Assembly: GCA_946965045.2 (NCBI GenBank)
Contig: OX337239.1
Coordinates: 2,108,001 to 2,172,000, forward strand
DNA: 64,000 nt
Origin: Epithemia pelagica
Lineage: Eukaryota > Bacillariophyta > Bacillariophyceae > Surirellales > Surirellaceae
Direction: 5' to 3'
The translations under genes were made by a program, and so were the position numbers. Of this stretch, positions 10,954 through 22,022 are shown one piece after another (within the stretch, counting starts at the first letter, position 1; each line of letters begins with the position of its first letter). The notes under the pieces were generated by a model. The model saw only the letters and a program-made list of their open reading frames with translations. It had not been told where the DNA came from and ran no database searches.

Positions 10954-13401
10954 TCACAGTACGTCGTCTTGGAAAACTTCGTCAACAGATTCTGCTTGAC
11001 TGTGCCTCGATGGAAGAAGCGTAGAATATCTACCCCCAGCAGAAACAGGAACAATGCCGTTGTCGACATCGTCAACAAGTTTTCGATCTTCTGCGTCCTT
11101 TAAACGTTTCTTGTCGTCCTCTGCCATTTGCTGTAGAGCAGGTTGCATTTTGTCAATCTCTTTTAGACGGCCGTATAAGTGTTTCATACCAAAGAGCGAC
11201 CCTGCGAAAACAGCTGCAACAATAAAGTAAGAGACAATCCAGCCCGCACTTCCACCATTGTCTTTCTTGCTGGAGCCTCCTCCTCCTCCTCCTCTGTTGG
11301 CGTCTGCGTTATTGCCTGAAGGAGCAGCCGGTGTTGGTGCAAATGTCACTGTTCCGGGAGCTCCCACTGTTGGGATACCATTTCTTTCCGAGGGCGTGGG
11401 TGATTCCGAAGGGACACTGGAACCAACTCCATCCATGGTAGGTGTACTGGCTGGGGGATCCGTCGTACTGCCACCCGGCCCCGATGGCGGTAACGCAACA
11501 GGAGCAACCGTAGGACTGGCTGCAGGGGGGACCGTGCCAAAGGGAGGTTCTATCGGGGTCGGACGGTTCGTTGGACCCAGTCCTGAGGGAGGTGAGTCTA
11601 CTGGAGGATTTGTAGGACCCGGACCTGGCGGAGAAGTTGGTTGAGGCGTTGGGTTAGGAGTAGGTAAGGGCGTTGGTTGAGGGGTTGGTCGAGGTGTGGG
11701 TGACGGGGTCGGCGGAGGGGTAGGACTGGGCGTGGGAGGAGGGGTTGTGGGTGGAGCCGGAAAGCTGAGCGGAGGGTCGCTGATTCCAGAGACAAAAAAG
11801 GTCATGATGGAGGTCGAATCGGTAATGACACGAATGGATATCCCAGTGTTTCCATTGTAGTAGCTGTCTGAGTTGGGTTGAATGTTGATGTTGCCACCTG
11901 ACGGAGTCAAGGTATCCATATTGGTCCAATAATCGCCTGAATCTCCCGAGTTTTTGCCCTTTTCAATATCGAAATTCCCATCCTTTTGCACGACAGCTAC
12001 TCTATAGTGCTTTTGAGGCCAGTTTGAGTCTCCGGGGGCGGCGGAACCATCGGCGTTATTGGCGCTTTCGTCAATATGGTAAATGAGAATGCCGCTTCCG
12101 AACATGGTCTTGTCAAATTTTTTCTTTTGGCGATTTTCAATGAGCAAGTATTCACCGGACTTGAACCCGTGGTTGATTCGGTAAAACTGATTGGACATGG
12201 AAACATCCTCAATATCATATGCTCCGTCGGCATTGATCACCGTGACATCTCCCCATCCAAGTTGTATTTTGGTAAAGGGTGATAAGGATCCTGGGGTATC
12301 CCCACTGGTTTGTTGGGGACCACGCAGTGAGGCCATGAGTCCAAAATCTGCAACTCCTCCAATGTGACCAGTAGAAGCGATACTTGTATCGTAGAGGTCG
12401 GCCACTCCTAGAACATGACTCATTTCATGAGCAATAATGCCGATTTTGGCGTTGGGTGTGTTGCAGTCGCCATCTTCAAAGGCACTGGCAATGGCATAGT
12501 CCCGAAGCCGAATGTGTGGTACACCACTGCTGCTCCATCCACTTTGCGCATTGGTCCTAGCTTGTGACAAGATACGGTCAGTGACAGATGAGCCATCGCA
12601 AATTGGCTTGTTGACCGAAACAGAGGAATAACCCGAATGAATGATAAGAAACATGTCAAAGTTGAAATCAAAATCGACATCAAAGTCATACCACCAAAAA
12701 TCACCGTATTTTTGTCTCATCTCATTTTCTGCCTTACTCATTGCAGCATGGGCAAGGTTTGCCGCGTCTCCATTGCTGGTGCAAGAATTGGAACACCCCT
12801 GGGCATAGTGTGCCTGGGTGTTGTCCGTGGTGTGCCAGCTACTGACTTCGCAACTGAATTTATACTTTCCATCCGACTGATTGTCAAAGTAATCCCTCAG
12901 GCTGCCAACCGGATTCGTAGAGCTTGGAGCGGATCCATCACAAAGCGACTTGAAGTACGAGGGATCTGGCAAGGAACGGCTGGCATGGTCCGTGAATCTG
13001 ACCAAAAGGACAAAGACTTTGAGCGTTGTTCCGGTTCTTGGTACGAGTCTACGCCGGGGCTGACCAACAACGTCACTACTAGCATCATCATCAAAAAAGT
13101 CGTTCTCATCGAGTTCCCCCTTCTCGGCAAGTTTTGCTTCTTGCGCCTGCACCTTGTAAAATCGTTGGATCCGTTCGCACTCCAGGGCGGTGCGGTTCCG
13201 ACAATTCTCTTCTTCGTGTGTCACATTCTTTCGATAGTGTGGTGGTGGTCGCAATGACCAAGGCTGATTCCTGTTGCGTTCTTGTCCAAATCGCACAGAA
13301 TTGGCCTTACTGAGCGTGACAATGAGACTTACGTAGAAAAAGACTGACAACGCCAAGCTTCCAAAGCCGCCGTTGCTGGCCCGGAGGAGTGCCATTGTCA
13401 C
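10954..13401 (-). CDS. M6-family (immune inhibitor A-like) metalloprotease, membrane anchored
   Basis: An 815-residue intronless protein. It starts with a signal peptide (hydrophobic about residues 12-33), followed by a basic propeptide-like region and then a catalytic domain with the zinc motif AHEMSHVLGVADLYD. The ligands are His325 and His329, and Glu326 is catalytic. A run of Thr/Pro repeats (TPxPTP) at about residues 555-640 forms a stalk. A Gly/Ser stretch, one transmembrane helix (about 725-745) and a cytoplasmic tail of roughly 70 charged residues follow. M6 peptidases are mostly secreted metallo-endopeptidases. Here the enzyme should sit on the cell surface or in an endomembrane with the protease domain outside. 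The stalk may carry O-glycans or hydroxyproline sugars (inference). The stop is TGA. Confidence 0.85.
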   Translation of the reverse strand: MTMALLRASNGGFGSLALSVFFYVSLIVTLSKANSVRFGQERNRNQPWSLRPPPHYRKNVTHEEENCRNRTALECERIQRFYKVQAQEAKLAEKGELDENDFFDDDASSDVVGQPRRRLVPRTGTTLKVFVLLVRFTDHASRSLPDPSYFKSLCDGSAPSSTNPVGSLRDYFDNQSDGKYKFSCEVSSWHTTDNTQAHYAQGCSNSCTSNGDAANLAHAAMSKAENEMRQKYGDFWWYDFDVDFDFNFDMFLIIHSGYSSVSVNKPICDGSSVTDRILSQARTNAQSGWSSSGVPHIRLRDYAIASAFEDGDCNTPNAKIGIIAHEMSHVLGVADLYDTSIASTGHIGGVADFGLMASLRGPQQTSGDTPGSLSPFTKIQLGWGDVTVINADGAYDIEDVSMSNQFYRINHGFKSGEYLLIENRQKKKFDKTMFGSGILIYHIDESANNADGSAAPGDSNWPQKHYRVAVVQKDGNFDIEKGKNSGDSGDYWTNMDTLTPSGGNINIQPNSDSYYNGNTGISIRVITDSTSIMTFFVSGISDPPLSFPAPPTTPPPTPSPTPPPTPSPTPRPTPQPTPLPTPNPTPQPTSPPGPGPTNPPVDSPPSGLGPTNRPTPIEPPFGTVPPAASPTVAPVALPPSGPGGSTTDPPASTPTMDGVGSSVPSESPTPSERNGIPTVGAPGTVTFAPTPAAPSGNNADANRGGGGGGSSKKDNGGSAGWIVSYFIVAAVFAGSLFGMKHLYGRLKEIDKMQPALQQMAEDDKKRLKDAEDRKLVDDVDNGIVPVSAGGRYSTLLPSRHSQAESVDEVFQDDVL

Positions 13402-14155
13402 TTTAGCACGGGTCTTTTCGATTGTTTGTGTGAGCAGGTTTGAAGAAATTGGTTGGGTGGGGGATTATCCATGGAATCTTGGTCATTTGGCGTAGCTAGT
13501 AGGGTTTTTGTGTTTGTACGTCGATGCGACTGCGACCCAATAAAGAAATATTAGAGCTTGAGCAGGCTTAAGAATATTGCGTCATCGGGGGTTATGTTTG
13601 ATGATATCTCGAATGCTTGATCTTGATGGGAAGATGGAGACATTATGGTTCCAACCAAGATTCGACTTGACACGATTCCTCAACGACCTAACAGAGCTAT
13701 CCCTATCCTCTCAAACAGTGCCTCAAAACTTGCTTGTCCAAATGGGTCCATGGATGATCTCCGGCGCTTGCGTCGGCGATACAAGGTCGTCGTCCTGAGA
13801 TGTGAGCAAAGAAGAAAGTTGTCTGTTATATGCTTTAGTAGGAGGGTTCGAATTCATCCTTACGACCGACGACTACCTAGAGAGAAAATCAAGAGCAGCT
13901 GCGTCCCAAACGCTCACCATGGGTGTGCGTTGTTCTCTCTTGTTTCTACAATATAGCTGCCCAGTCTATTGTTTGCCTCGGAACGAACCTTGAGTTCTAG
14001 AAGCGGTTGGAGCGTGACATGATTCGTCATCAAAGTATACAAACAAATCGCCAACCAAATGAAGCCATCACATGTACTGCTGCTTCAATTTTTTGTCTTG
14101 AGTAGAAGTTCGTCCCTGTCTCCCTGTGTTCTCACATCCGCCGGTAGCGTTGAAG
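13402..14155. other. Intergenic region
   Basis: This lies between the start of the M6 protease gene and the 3' end of the E2 gene, both on the minus strand. Overlapping short frames on the plus strand (13577-13993) have no domain and differ in frame. Nothing else was recognised. Confidence 0.4.
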
Positions 14156-15973
14156 CTAGGAAAAGGGTCTGTTCAAGAACAGAAACAACACGACCAAGGC
14201 CCAAAGCGCCAAACGAAAATGTTTGGAAAGAATGCGTTGCAAGACGCCTGACACAGATCGAGCACGGTTGGAAGGTGGAATCGTTTCAGAGATGCTCCTT
14301 AACGTTGAGTCAATGTCGTCCTCATCGTTTACCAATAGAAGGGATGGTGTATCTAGTCTTTGGGGTAAAGAAGCTGTTTCTTCGTCTTCTGTTCCCGTAG
14401 TTGCTTCTTCCTCCAAAGGAAAGAGTCCTTGTCGTATCATGACAGCATGGTCCACCCAAATTGGTTCCTTTTCTTGAGCGGCTTGTTGATTTGGATGTTG
14501 CTGCTGAATTTTCTTTTGGTTCCGTTTACTGTTGCGCAAACCAATACAGGTCCGGTACATGTGTGATTGTTGGGCCCATTTTCGTCGTTGTTTCGTGGAA
14601 CAGGTGGAAATGCCGCCAATTTCGTTGCCGGCCGTCAACATGTGCAATCTCAAGGCTTGGGTCAAGGTCCGCATCGTCCATGTCGCAGTCCAGGTTTCCG
14701 GATGATAATGACTGGCACTGAGACACACATCAGTCTCGACCTGAAATCGTCCCGAGGGGGTCCATACTTGTAAGCGAGGTGGAGAATAGGGATAATCCAA
14801 GGGTAACCGCAATCGACCATGATAAACACCATTTTCGTAGGGTGATCCGGACACGCCCAAAATCGAAAAATGCCAAGTATGCAAATTGCCACGATGCAAG
14901 GGGCCAATCCACACATATTGGGGATGTACAGAGTCTTGTTCGTTCTCGTCATGATGCTGCTCCTGTTGTTGTCTCTTTCTTTGTCGTTGCGGTAGGATTG
15001 GACGTTGATGAATCCAATCATAGCCCATTCCTGCTTCGACAAGATCCTCCCATTCCTGTTGGATCCGTCGCACAGTACTTGAAGAAGATGACGACCCATG
15101 AAGCTTCAGTGACGATGTCGCTTTTCGGATGCTAGTTGCTGGTTTTGGTCTTTGGTTGGAAGTGCGAGGAGAATTCTTGCTAGCAGATGCAGAAAAAGAC
15201 TTGATATCGTTTGGTCTGTCTTCTTGGCTCATATCAGGCAAGGAATCCGTTGTACCACGTTCCAATGTAACGGATTCCGTTTGTGAAATAACCCCTTGAT
15301 CATTCGATTCCACTACATGTTGTTTCGTTGTTTTCTTTGTTTTGTTCTTCTCTGTCGTTCTCGTGTTTCTGACACTGACACCGATGGATGTACCATTGGC
15401 AGATGGGTCGGAAGAAGTAGAAGTACTGGAAGATGGAGTCGCTGTAGATGGAGTTTGAGTTGCTGTTGGAGTCACTGTTCTCGGAGTTGCCGCAAGGGCA
15501 GACGAACAGGACGAACTGTCAGTGACGGCCGGACTGGCAGTACTAGGAGTTGAGGATGACAAAGCCGAAACAGACGATGTTGATGTTGAGGAAGACGGCC
15601 CCGCATCCACAACGGGTATCATCATTACACCATGAGGAAACCACGTAATGACGAACATGGTTGTCGCAAACGCTACCATGTTTGTCAAGTAGTGGATGGT
15701 TTTGTGATAGCAACGCGTGGTTTGTCGTGGTGCAGGATGCGCGATCGACAACGAACATGGTGTGGTTTCGAACCTGATGATCCTTGGTGCCCCTCGCCTT
15801 CTCTTTCCATGGTTCTTTCGGTAATCATGTGGTCTTGACCTTTGATAAGTTTGGTCCCAAGAGATTTTATCGTGGTCCAGATCTGTAACATGGGCTACGG
15901 GTTGCGGTTTTCTCGCCATGGTCTCCATCTGCGGGGAGAGAAGAGAAGAAACGTGTTGCTCAAATACTTCCAC
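14156..15973 (-). CDS. ER-type ubiquitin-conjugating enzyme E2, UBE2J/Ubc6-like
   Basis: 605 residues. A UBC fold spans about residues 301-455: the entry helix RRIQQEWEDL, the PLDYPYSPPRL strand-loop, and the active-site segment with DVCLSASHYHPETW. The catalytic Cys is near 417, followed by the HPxTW motif typical of the Ubc6/UBE2J group. A C-terminal hydrophobic helix (about 584-602) ends in a short tail, matching a tail anchor. In this group E2s pass ubiquitin to ER-associated degradation ligases. The 300-residue N-terminal extension is unusual: it has a second possible membrane segment (about 98-121) and then a Ser/Thr-rich low-complexity region. The UBC domain also has a Gln/Arg/His-rich insertion at 329-350. 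Translation could instead start at an internal Met near residue 99. The stop is TAG. Confidence 0.85.
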   Translation of the reverse strand: MEVFEQHVSSLLSPQMETMARKPQPVAHVTDLDHDKISWDQTYQRSRPHDYRKNHGKRRRGAPRIIRFETTPCSLSIAHPAPRQTTRCYHKTIHYLTNMVAFATTMFVITWFPHGVMMIPVVDAGPSSSTSTSSVSALSSSTPSTASPAVTDSSSCSSALAATPRTVTPTATQTPSTATPSSSTSTSSDPSANGTSIGVSVRNTRTTEKNKTKKTTKQHVVESNDQGVISQTESVTLERGTTDSLPDMSQEDRPNDIKSFSASASKNSPRTSNQRPKPATSIRKATSSLKLHGSSSSSSTVRRIQQEWEDLVEAGMGYDWIHQRPILPQRQRKRQQQEQHHDENEQDSVHPQYVWIGPLHRGNLHTWHFSILGVSGSPYENGVYHGRLRLPLDYPYSPPRLQVWTPSGRFQVETDVCLSASHYHPETWTATWTMRTLTQALRLHMLTAGNEIGGISTCSTKQRRKWAQQSHMYRTCIGLRNSKRNQKKIQQQHPNQQAAQEKEPIWVDHAVMIRQGLFPLEEEATTGTEDEETASLPQRLDTPSLLLVNDEDDIDSTLRSISETIPPSNRARSVSGVLQRILSKHFRLALWALVVLFLFLNRPFS

Positions 15974-15996
15974 GTGGAGAATGCTTCATGCGAGGG

Positions 15997-16018
15997 TAGC
16001 TAGAGGCCCCTCTAGCTA
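15997..16018. repeat. Short hairpin
   Basis: A perfect 10-bp inverted repeat (tagctagagg / cctctagcta) separated by 2 bp lies just upstream of the E2 gene start. It could be a regulatory palindrome or chance. Confidence 0.5.
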
Positions 16019-16061
16019 AGGGGTAGTCCCAAACTCCTCGCTTACAACAACAAAATGACAT

Positions 16062-16129
16062 ATGTATTTGTTCTCCCCATGTTTCCTATAGACAGATGTA
16101 TTTGTTCTCCCCATGTTTCCTATTGACAG
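16062..16129. repeat. 34-bp tandem duplication
   Basis: Two nearly identical 34-bp units (beginning atgtatttgttctcccc) stand head to tail between the E2 gene and the 3' end of the dioxygenase gene. Confidence 0.75.
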
Positions 16130-16136
16130 AGGTATA

Positions 16137-18652
16137 CTATAACGTTACTTGGCGTCTTCCATGATCGTCGGTCGTTCCTCGCATTTGCCACAGGGGATCA
16201 AAGAAACCCTGAACACCCACTCGGAAATCCAACGACACTCGAGTATTGCATGTCGTATTGGCATTAACGTAGTGGCGACAGGAGGAACCATGAAACGATA
16301 TAATCTCATTTACCTTGGCATGAATGGCATGGAAATCACCCTGGTTATACGAGGATTCGCACCACAAATCCACACCCGTCTGCGCAAAAGAATAGAGTGA
16401 GTACATGTGCGTGTGAGAGAGAATGAACAAACAAAAGGGGTGTGAAAGTTGGTGACCACAAAGAAGAAAGTTACTCAACAGTTGTGTCTGCTTCCTACTC
16501 GTACCTTTAAAGAATCTGTGAGAGGAACCCAAAAATTAAGTTCTCCATTTTGATGCCCATACTCAGCGTCGTTGTGAGCCTTGACCGTGGCCCATCCAGG
16601 ACCTGGTTGCAATCGCAAGGTTGGTGGACGTTGACAGTAAAACGTAAAGGTACCATCTTCGTCGGGGACTGTACCGACGGATAGCAGTCGTTGCTTTACG
16701 TGAGGCAATACCACCGTGTCCACGAATCGATCAAACAAGGACAAAAATTCCGTGTCTTGATACACCTGGTCCGAGAGATACTTTTGTGCGCTTTCACATT
16801 GACCCCCATTTACTCCACGCCAAGTGGAGGGAACTGGGACCACAAAGTCTTCTAACAAGGCCTTTGCTACATCTTGCTCCTGCGAAGGGTCGTCGTTTTG
16901 ATCAACCATTCGGAAATGACCCACAATGTCCGAATCACATCGTGACAAGAGGTTACGAACGGCTCCCACGAAATCAAATTTTTCTTGTGTTCCAGTGTTG
17001 TTGTAGGAAAACACTTCTTCCTCGCAGATTGGCAACCACAAGGTTTTGGTAAGCTTGCCTTGGCTGTTTCGTGGTTGCGGATCATGTTTGCGATTTTTGG
17101 GGGCAAATTTCACTCGATGAGCGGATGACCGCAAGGTTGCAATCCCCGACTTGTACACGGCTGCGTCCTGTGGTCGTGTCCTTGTTCCAGTCCAACCAAA
17201 GGGTTGAATTCGAAGGACCGCCTTAAAGTTGTTGGGCACAGTATATATAATCCCATTGGGAGCGACAATGGCTCCTTCAAATTTGGCCAAGCTACGGCAC
17301 GGACTGGGCAACTGCCAGGTAGTGATTTTGGGGTTGCAACGACTGGTATCAATTTGCAACAAGGAGTTGCTGGCCAGGGGAATTCCATAGACACTCTTAT
17401 CGACCGGAGACAAAATTCCATTTTGCCACTTGTTTTGACACATTTCTTCCAATTGTTGTTCGTAGATATTGGGCCCAACATTCTGGACCGACCTTTGCAC
17501 CGTGTCTACCTGGAGGACCTGTTCGGCGCCACTGGGAAACACATAGACACGTCCATCACTGCCCGCCATGGCGCCCAAAAACTTGTATTTTCTATCTCTT
17601 CGATGTCTTCCCGTTTTGATAATCGTGGAATTACCCAATTCATAGAGACTCGGTTCGGGTACGTCTTTCGTGTTGTTATTATTTACGTTGGTTGTGTTGG
17701 TGTCGTCTTCTGGTGGTTTGTCCAGTATCTGGGGCGGTTGTATGCAGAGAACCGAGTCGGCATTGGAGGGTACACACACAATGGTGCCATCTGGTGCAGT
17801 GCTTGCACCATGCCATTTGTGCCCACCATCTCCAAAGGATCCATGCACAGTGACACCATCCTCAGGATGAATGCGAAGGACCCGAGCTGCATTTTGTGGA
17901 ATGCCATAAATGGCCCCATCCGTATTCCCCACAAGTCCTCCATACCACTTCCATCGACCAGGAAAGGCAGGTCCTAGCAGGGAACACTTGTCAGCAACTG
18001 GATCAACTTTGAGAACATGCGTGGCCGACTGAGGAATGGCGTAGATGCATTGATCAACAGGGGAGATGTTGCCGCCATGATACTTCCATTCTTGCTTTTG
18101 TTGTCGTGTGGCCATTTCTGGATCGTTGGCAAAAAATTCTTGATAGGGAATCTCCATAAGTGTTACAGTCTCAGTGGGTACATGTATTCTCAAGACGGAA
18201 TCGGAATGACAGGGCAAACCATAAATCACATCTCCAACCGTGATACTGCGCAAGAACTTGAATTTGCCTGGAAGGTTGGGGCCAATTTGACGTAACTCAT
18301 CGGTTTCCGGGTCCAATTGAAGCACACGAGGAGCATGTCCAGGAATGTAATAGATTTTACCATCCGATCCAACATCGGCTCCCAAAAACAAGGTTTGACC
18401 GGCCAATAAGGACGAGGATTCTTCATTGGGTTCGCTGGGGTCAGTTCGGCACCAAATATAGTTGAGCTTCGGACCATTTTGGCTCGAATAGTCAACCTCA
18501 TTGCGAGGACGTTCCTTTACAACAGGTTTAATGTACACCGTCCTATCGAATACGTCCTCTGTCTCTTCCAGAGGCACCACATCTTTCTTGGATGGTGCCA
18601 TGGTGGTCTTTTGCCTTTTCTTGTGTGGGCGAGGGATACGGAAGTCTGGCAT
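16137..18652 (-). CDS. Propeller-like repeat protein fused to a 2-oxoglutarate/Fe(II) dioxygenase domain
   Basis: Exon 1 is 18652-16505 and exon 2 is 16379-16137, across a 125-bp intron (donor AAAG|GTACGA, acceptor GCGCAG|ACG, phase 0), giving about 796 residues. Residues ~60-510 hold repeated units of about 45-50 residues of the pattern YGIPxxAxxVLRIxP, with GR-type beta strands, typical of a propeller-like fold. The C-terminal ~130 residues contain a jelly-roll oxygenase signature. HND (His693, Asp695) sits in an AHNDAEYGHQ context followed by GELNFWVPLTD. In exon 2 a distal His (about 752, CRHYV) and TRVSLDFRV supply the third iron ligand and the Arg (about 763) that would bind 2-oxoglutarate. 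The overall pattern recalls StrG-like oxygenases (family memory, not a search). Iron ligands lie on both exons, so the intron is needed for activity. The substrate is unknown. The stop is TAG. Confidence 0.75.
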
Positions 18653-18666
18653 TCGTACGATAATAG

Positions 18667-18914
18667 CGAAAGATTTCTACAGTAGCAACAATCCATCGTA
18701 GGGCACGCATGGGTGCAAGGGATAACTTCGGGTTTCTACAAGAGATTATGCTACCTCCCACACATTGGAGGGTCGCCAGTTTAGAGGTCCACATCGCCAT
18801 TTTGGGGCGACGTGGGCGATTCGTTCATAGATGGGCGATCGGGTCACGGGTTACTGTGAACCTTAACATAGCTCAGTCCCGCATGACATAGTGACACTGC
18901 GAAACTTATTCGGT
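18667..18914 (+). repeat. 248-bp direct repeat, left copy
   Basis: Base for base it appears the same as 24152-24399. It starts 15 bp upstream of the ATG of the divergent dioxygenase gene, so it forms that gene's proximal promoter. It does not start with TG or end with CA. Confidence 0.9.
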
Positions 18915-19386
18915 CCCCTCGAACACGATCATCCTCGGTAGGACTCACCGCTATGGATGGTCTGGTTCGACATGAGTTCGCGATCTCAAAAGCAGTTGCT
19001 TCTTCCAATGCAACATAACGCTTGCCCATCCACTGTTTGTATCCCACAGGGTATACCCATTTCCAAACCCATTCACGGATGACATGCTCTCGGGAATTCC
19101 GACTTCCGACACATTAACCACGGCCCTGCTGTAATCCTGGAGAATTGTCTCGTATTGGCTGACTGGAAAATTCTTTAGCAAAAGTGATTCTCCCCGGCCT
19201 TCTCCTTGAAGAAGTCCACATAGTACTTGCAAATGCTTGTTTGTGTCGAGAGCATCGTACTCTTTCTCCTTGCTTCTTGCAAAACTTCTGGGCTGGTGAG
19301 ATCCGTAGTCGGTGCTAAACCTTTTAACTCGTCGTCAGGTTTGGTCTGCTGGTAGTCTCCCATATCCGATGACAAATTTCGTAATT

Positions 19387-19495
19387 CCTATTGCATACTC
19401 CTGGTGGTTCCGCTCCATTCGTACATCCACCAATCAAACTTCATCCTCCTTGGTGGTTCCGTTTCACACGTACGTCCACCGACACAACTTCCTTT
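19387..19495. repeat. Two degenerate ~50-bp units
   Basis: Two tandem units each contain tggtggttccg, a cgtac core and a ccaccaa/ccaccga end, so each unit is itself partly inverted (ggtgg...ccacc). Confidence 0.5.
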
Positions 19496-20756
19496 CAACA
19501 TTGTGGTTCAACCAACCCGATGGTTATTTAATCCACAATTCTGCATCTCTCCTGATGGAAAACAATAATAGAAAAACCATCTCAATCTCTTTGTGGTTCG
19601 GCACGACGATTCTGCTGCTTACTCCACAGGAAAACAGGTTAACAACCAAATGGAATTCAACCAAGCTCGTGCTTTGTCCAGAACTGTGGTACGGGACGCC
19701 AGGACGTTTGCTGCTGGCAACACGGTCAATGTACCTCGGTGCAGGGCTGGTACTGAATCTTTATCAAATCGTTACCGTCTTTTCATCTGCTTGCTTCTTA
19801 GAGCAGGAAGGCCAGTATTTTCCACAATTACCTTACGTTTGGGGGCGATGTCCCCATAGACTGCATGTGTCTCTTCGTCTACACCTGCCTTCTCATTCTT
19901 AGTTTCTGTCTGCTCACAATGAGCAACATCAGACAGTAAAATCCTTTCATGTCTGGCTCCCGCGTGTAACAAGAGCTTTGCGACTCATCCCAGGCCATAG
20001 CTGCATTTACAGATTTTCAGAGACCCACAGGGTGCGCAACTTTTCATAGCACGACTCGTTGTTGTCACAAAACCGTGACGCACACACCACCTTCAGGCTG
20101 TGGTTGGCCATTAGTACTGCCCTGTTCGGCTCATTGCTTTATTATCCGCGTACATCATGGCCTCAGCCTTATGAATCCACTGATAATGGCAACTCTTTCT
20201 TGCGCATGAACGCATACTGGACTCCATTCATCAATGTTGTCCCCCCAGGAATTGGTGGGACCGTAATATGCATGGCTGTTAGGCATTTGCCCGTTGATGT
20301 TTGTATTACACACACCATCACACCACGGTGAAACTTGATCGCTTGTCGGCTCACGAGAAGCGTCCCCGGAAACACATTCCGTTTCCCTTATATTTCTGTT
20401 GCCGCACGAGCTTCCTTGCCTCCCACACGTTGCCCCGCCATGGGGCTAACAACGCAACTGTGGTACCTGAGGCCTTGTCCTTACACATCCAATATTGGCT
20501 ACTACCAACAGCTGCTTTCATCAAGAGCACTTCTCGCTATCATTGCCAAAGTTCTCAAACCACAATGACCCCTCTTTCTGTTGGATTACATGCACAAATG
20601 CCACGCGTTGTGAGTGCATCCCGAAGGCATTATGGCTTGGGTCATTGTTTCATTGATGATTTCTTTGAAGCAAAGATAATGCGTACAACTACCTCCTCTC
20701 ACGGAGTGTTCTGCACGATGGGCGCATTGTGCCCCGTTGACATAGCTGTCGGACAC

Positions 20757-20850
20757 AGCTTTCACAGACATAACGTGTCGCGGTGACATCAACTGGCATG
20801 ATGCAGTCACAGACAAAATGCTTTCACAGACAAAACGTGTCACAGTGACT
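20757..20850. repeat. ~63-bp tandem unit
   Basis: gctttcacagacataacgtg at 20757 recurs with few changes at 20820, with related tcacagacaaaa words between. Confidence 0.6.
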
Positions 20851-21506
20851 TGGATTGACATGCTTCGATTGACTGGGGTTGCAACATTCCCCCCTTGACC
20901 GGTGCATATATGCACGGGTCATGTGGTGCAACAAAGTGTGGCGACAACAAAGTGATGGCCCCAGCGCAACGTTCTTATTGTTTTAGACGAACATTGCAGC
21001 TTGCACAAAATTATGGTTCAACGCCATCGCACCACAAAAAGTGACTGGAACATGTCACATTCTCCACATTACGTTTTCTTGTTGTACATCACAACGATTT
21101 ATGCTTCATGGGTGTCTTACAGGGCCTTATCTGCCCGCACCAATGTTCATAGAGATAGTATAGGGACTAGCAACTTCAATGATTTGATAATCCATTGCTC
21201 CAACTGTTCAGAGATCGCATGTAATTGACAGCGCAACAGAACACAGTGTTCACGCAGTACCAGGCGCAGGAAACGTTGTCTTTGTCAACAGGCCCTCGTA
21301 ATTCGGATACTATTACGGGCGTTGTATCTTCGCATCATAATGGAGGGTCATCACCTTGAAGTGACATCTGACCCATGGCGACTCCATCTCTCGGATGCCG
21401 CGTGTACTGCTGCGCCAACTGCGCATATGGTTGGATTTCTCTTCAGCATTTTGTACATGCGATGCCAAAAATGGCGTATCCACATGATGCTTGAGTCAGG
21501 AAAAGA

Positions 21507-21653
21507 TATTCTGTAGCCCGCCAGTCCGGCGCTCTGGCTGGAAATTCGACACTCATAGGTCGTAGTTTGACATAAAATCAGCAAATTATATCTTGTGGCC
21601 CGCCAATCTGGCCCTCTTGCTGGAAATTCGACACTAAGGTCGCAGTTCGACAA
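21507..21653. repeat. ~82-bp tandem duplication
   Basis: Two units share gcccgccag/gcccgccaa, tggctggaaattcgacact and a ggtcg-agtt-gaca end; the first begins near 21516 and the second near 21598. Confidence 0.65.
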
Positions 21654-21722
21654 TAAGTCTTTTTAATATCCACCGATGAGCCAGTGGTGTCGCTAAGGTG
21701 ATCAAGCTTAGCCTCAAAAAAA

Positions 21723-22022
21723 CTCCTGTGATGGAAGGCAATCGCCAAATCCCTCACGAATGACAGTGGACGGATGCTCATCAATCCGTCATGAGCCACT
21801 GCCACCGACAAAAGGTCGTTAACTATCGACACCAACGCTGGACGTCTCGTTCTTATTTTGGCTGTCCTGGTGCTCAAACTGCCCATTGGCTGTGCTTGTT
21901 TGGTTTTCGTAGGTTCTATTGTCAACCTCCTGTGATGGAAGGCAATCGCCAAATCCTTCACGAATGACAGTGGACGGATACTCATCACGCCGTCATGAGC
22001 CACTGCCACCGACAAAATGCCG
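21723..22022. repeat. ~206-bp direct duplication
   Basis: The segment starting ctcctgtgatggaaggcaat at 21723 recurs at about 21929 with a few substitutions and runs through cactgccaccgacaaaa in both copies. Confidence 0.75.

Noticed and set aside
12637-13257. 206-codon plus-strand frame
   Set aside because: Antisense to the M6 protease catalytic region; no domain of its own.
13840-13860. ggttcgaat word resembling a tRNA B box
   Set aside because: No A box, acceptor stem or anticodon arm could be folded around it.
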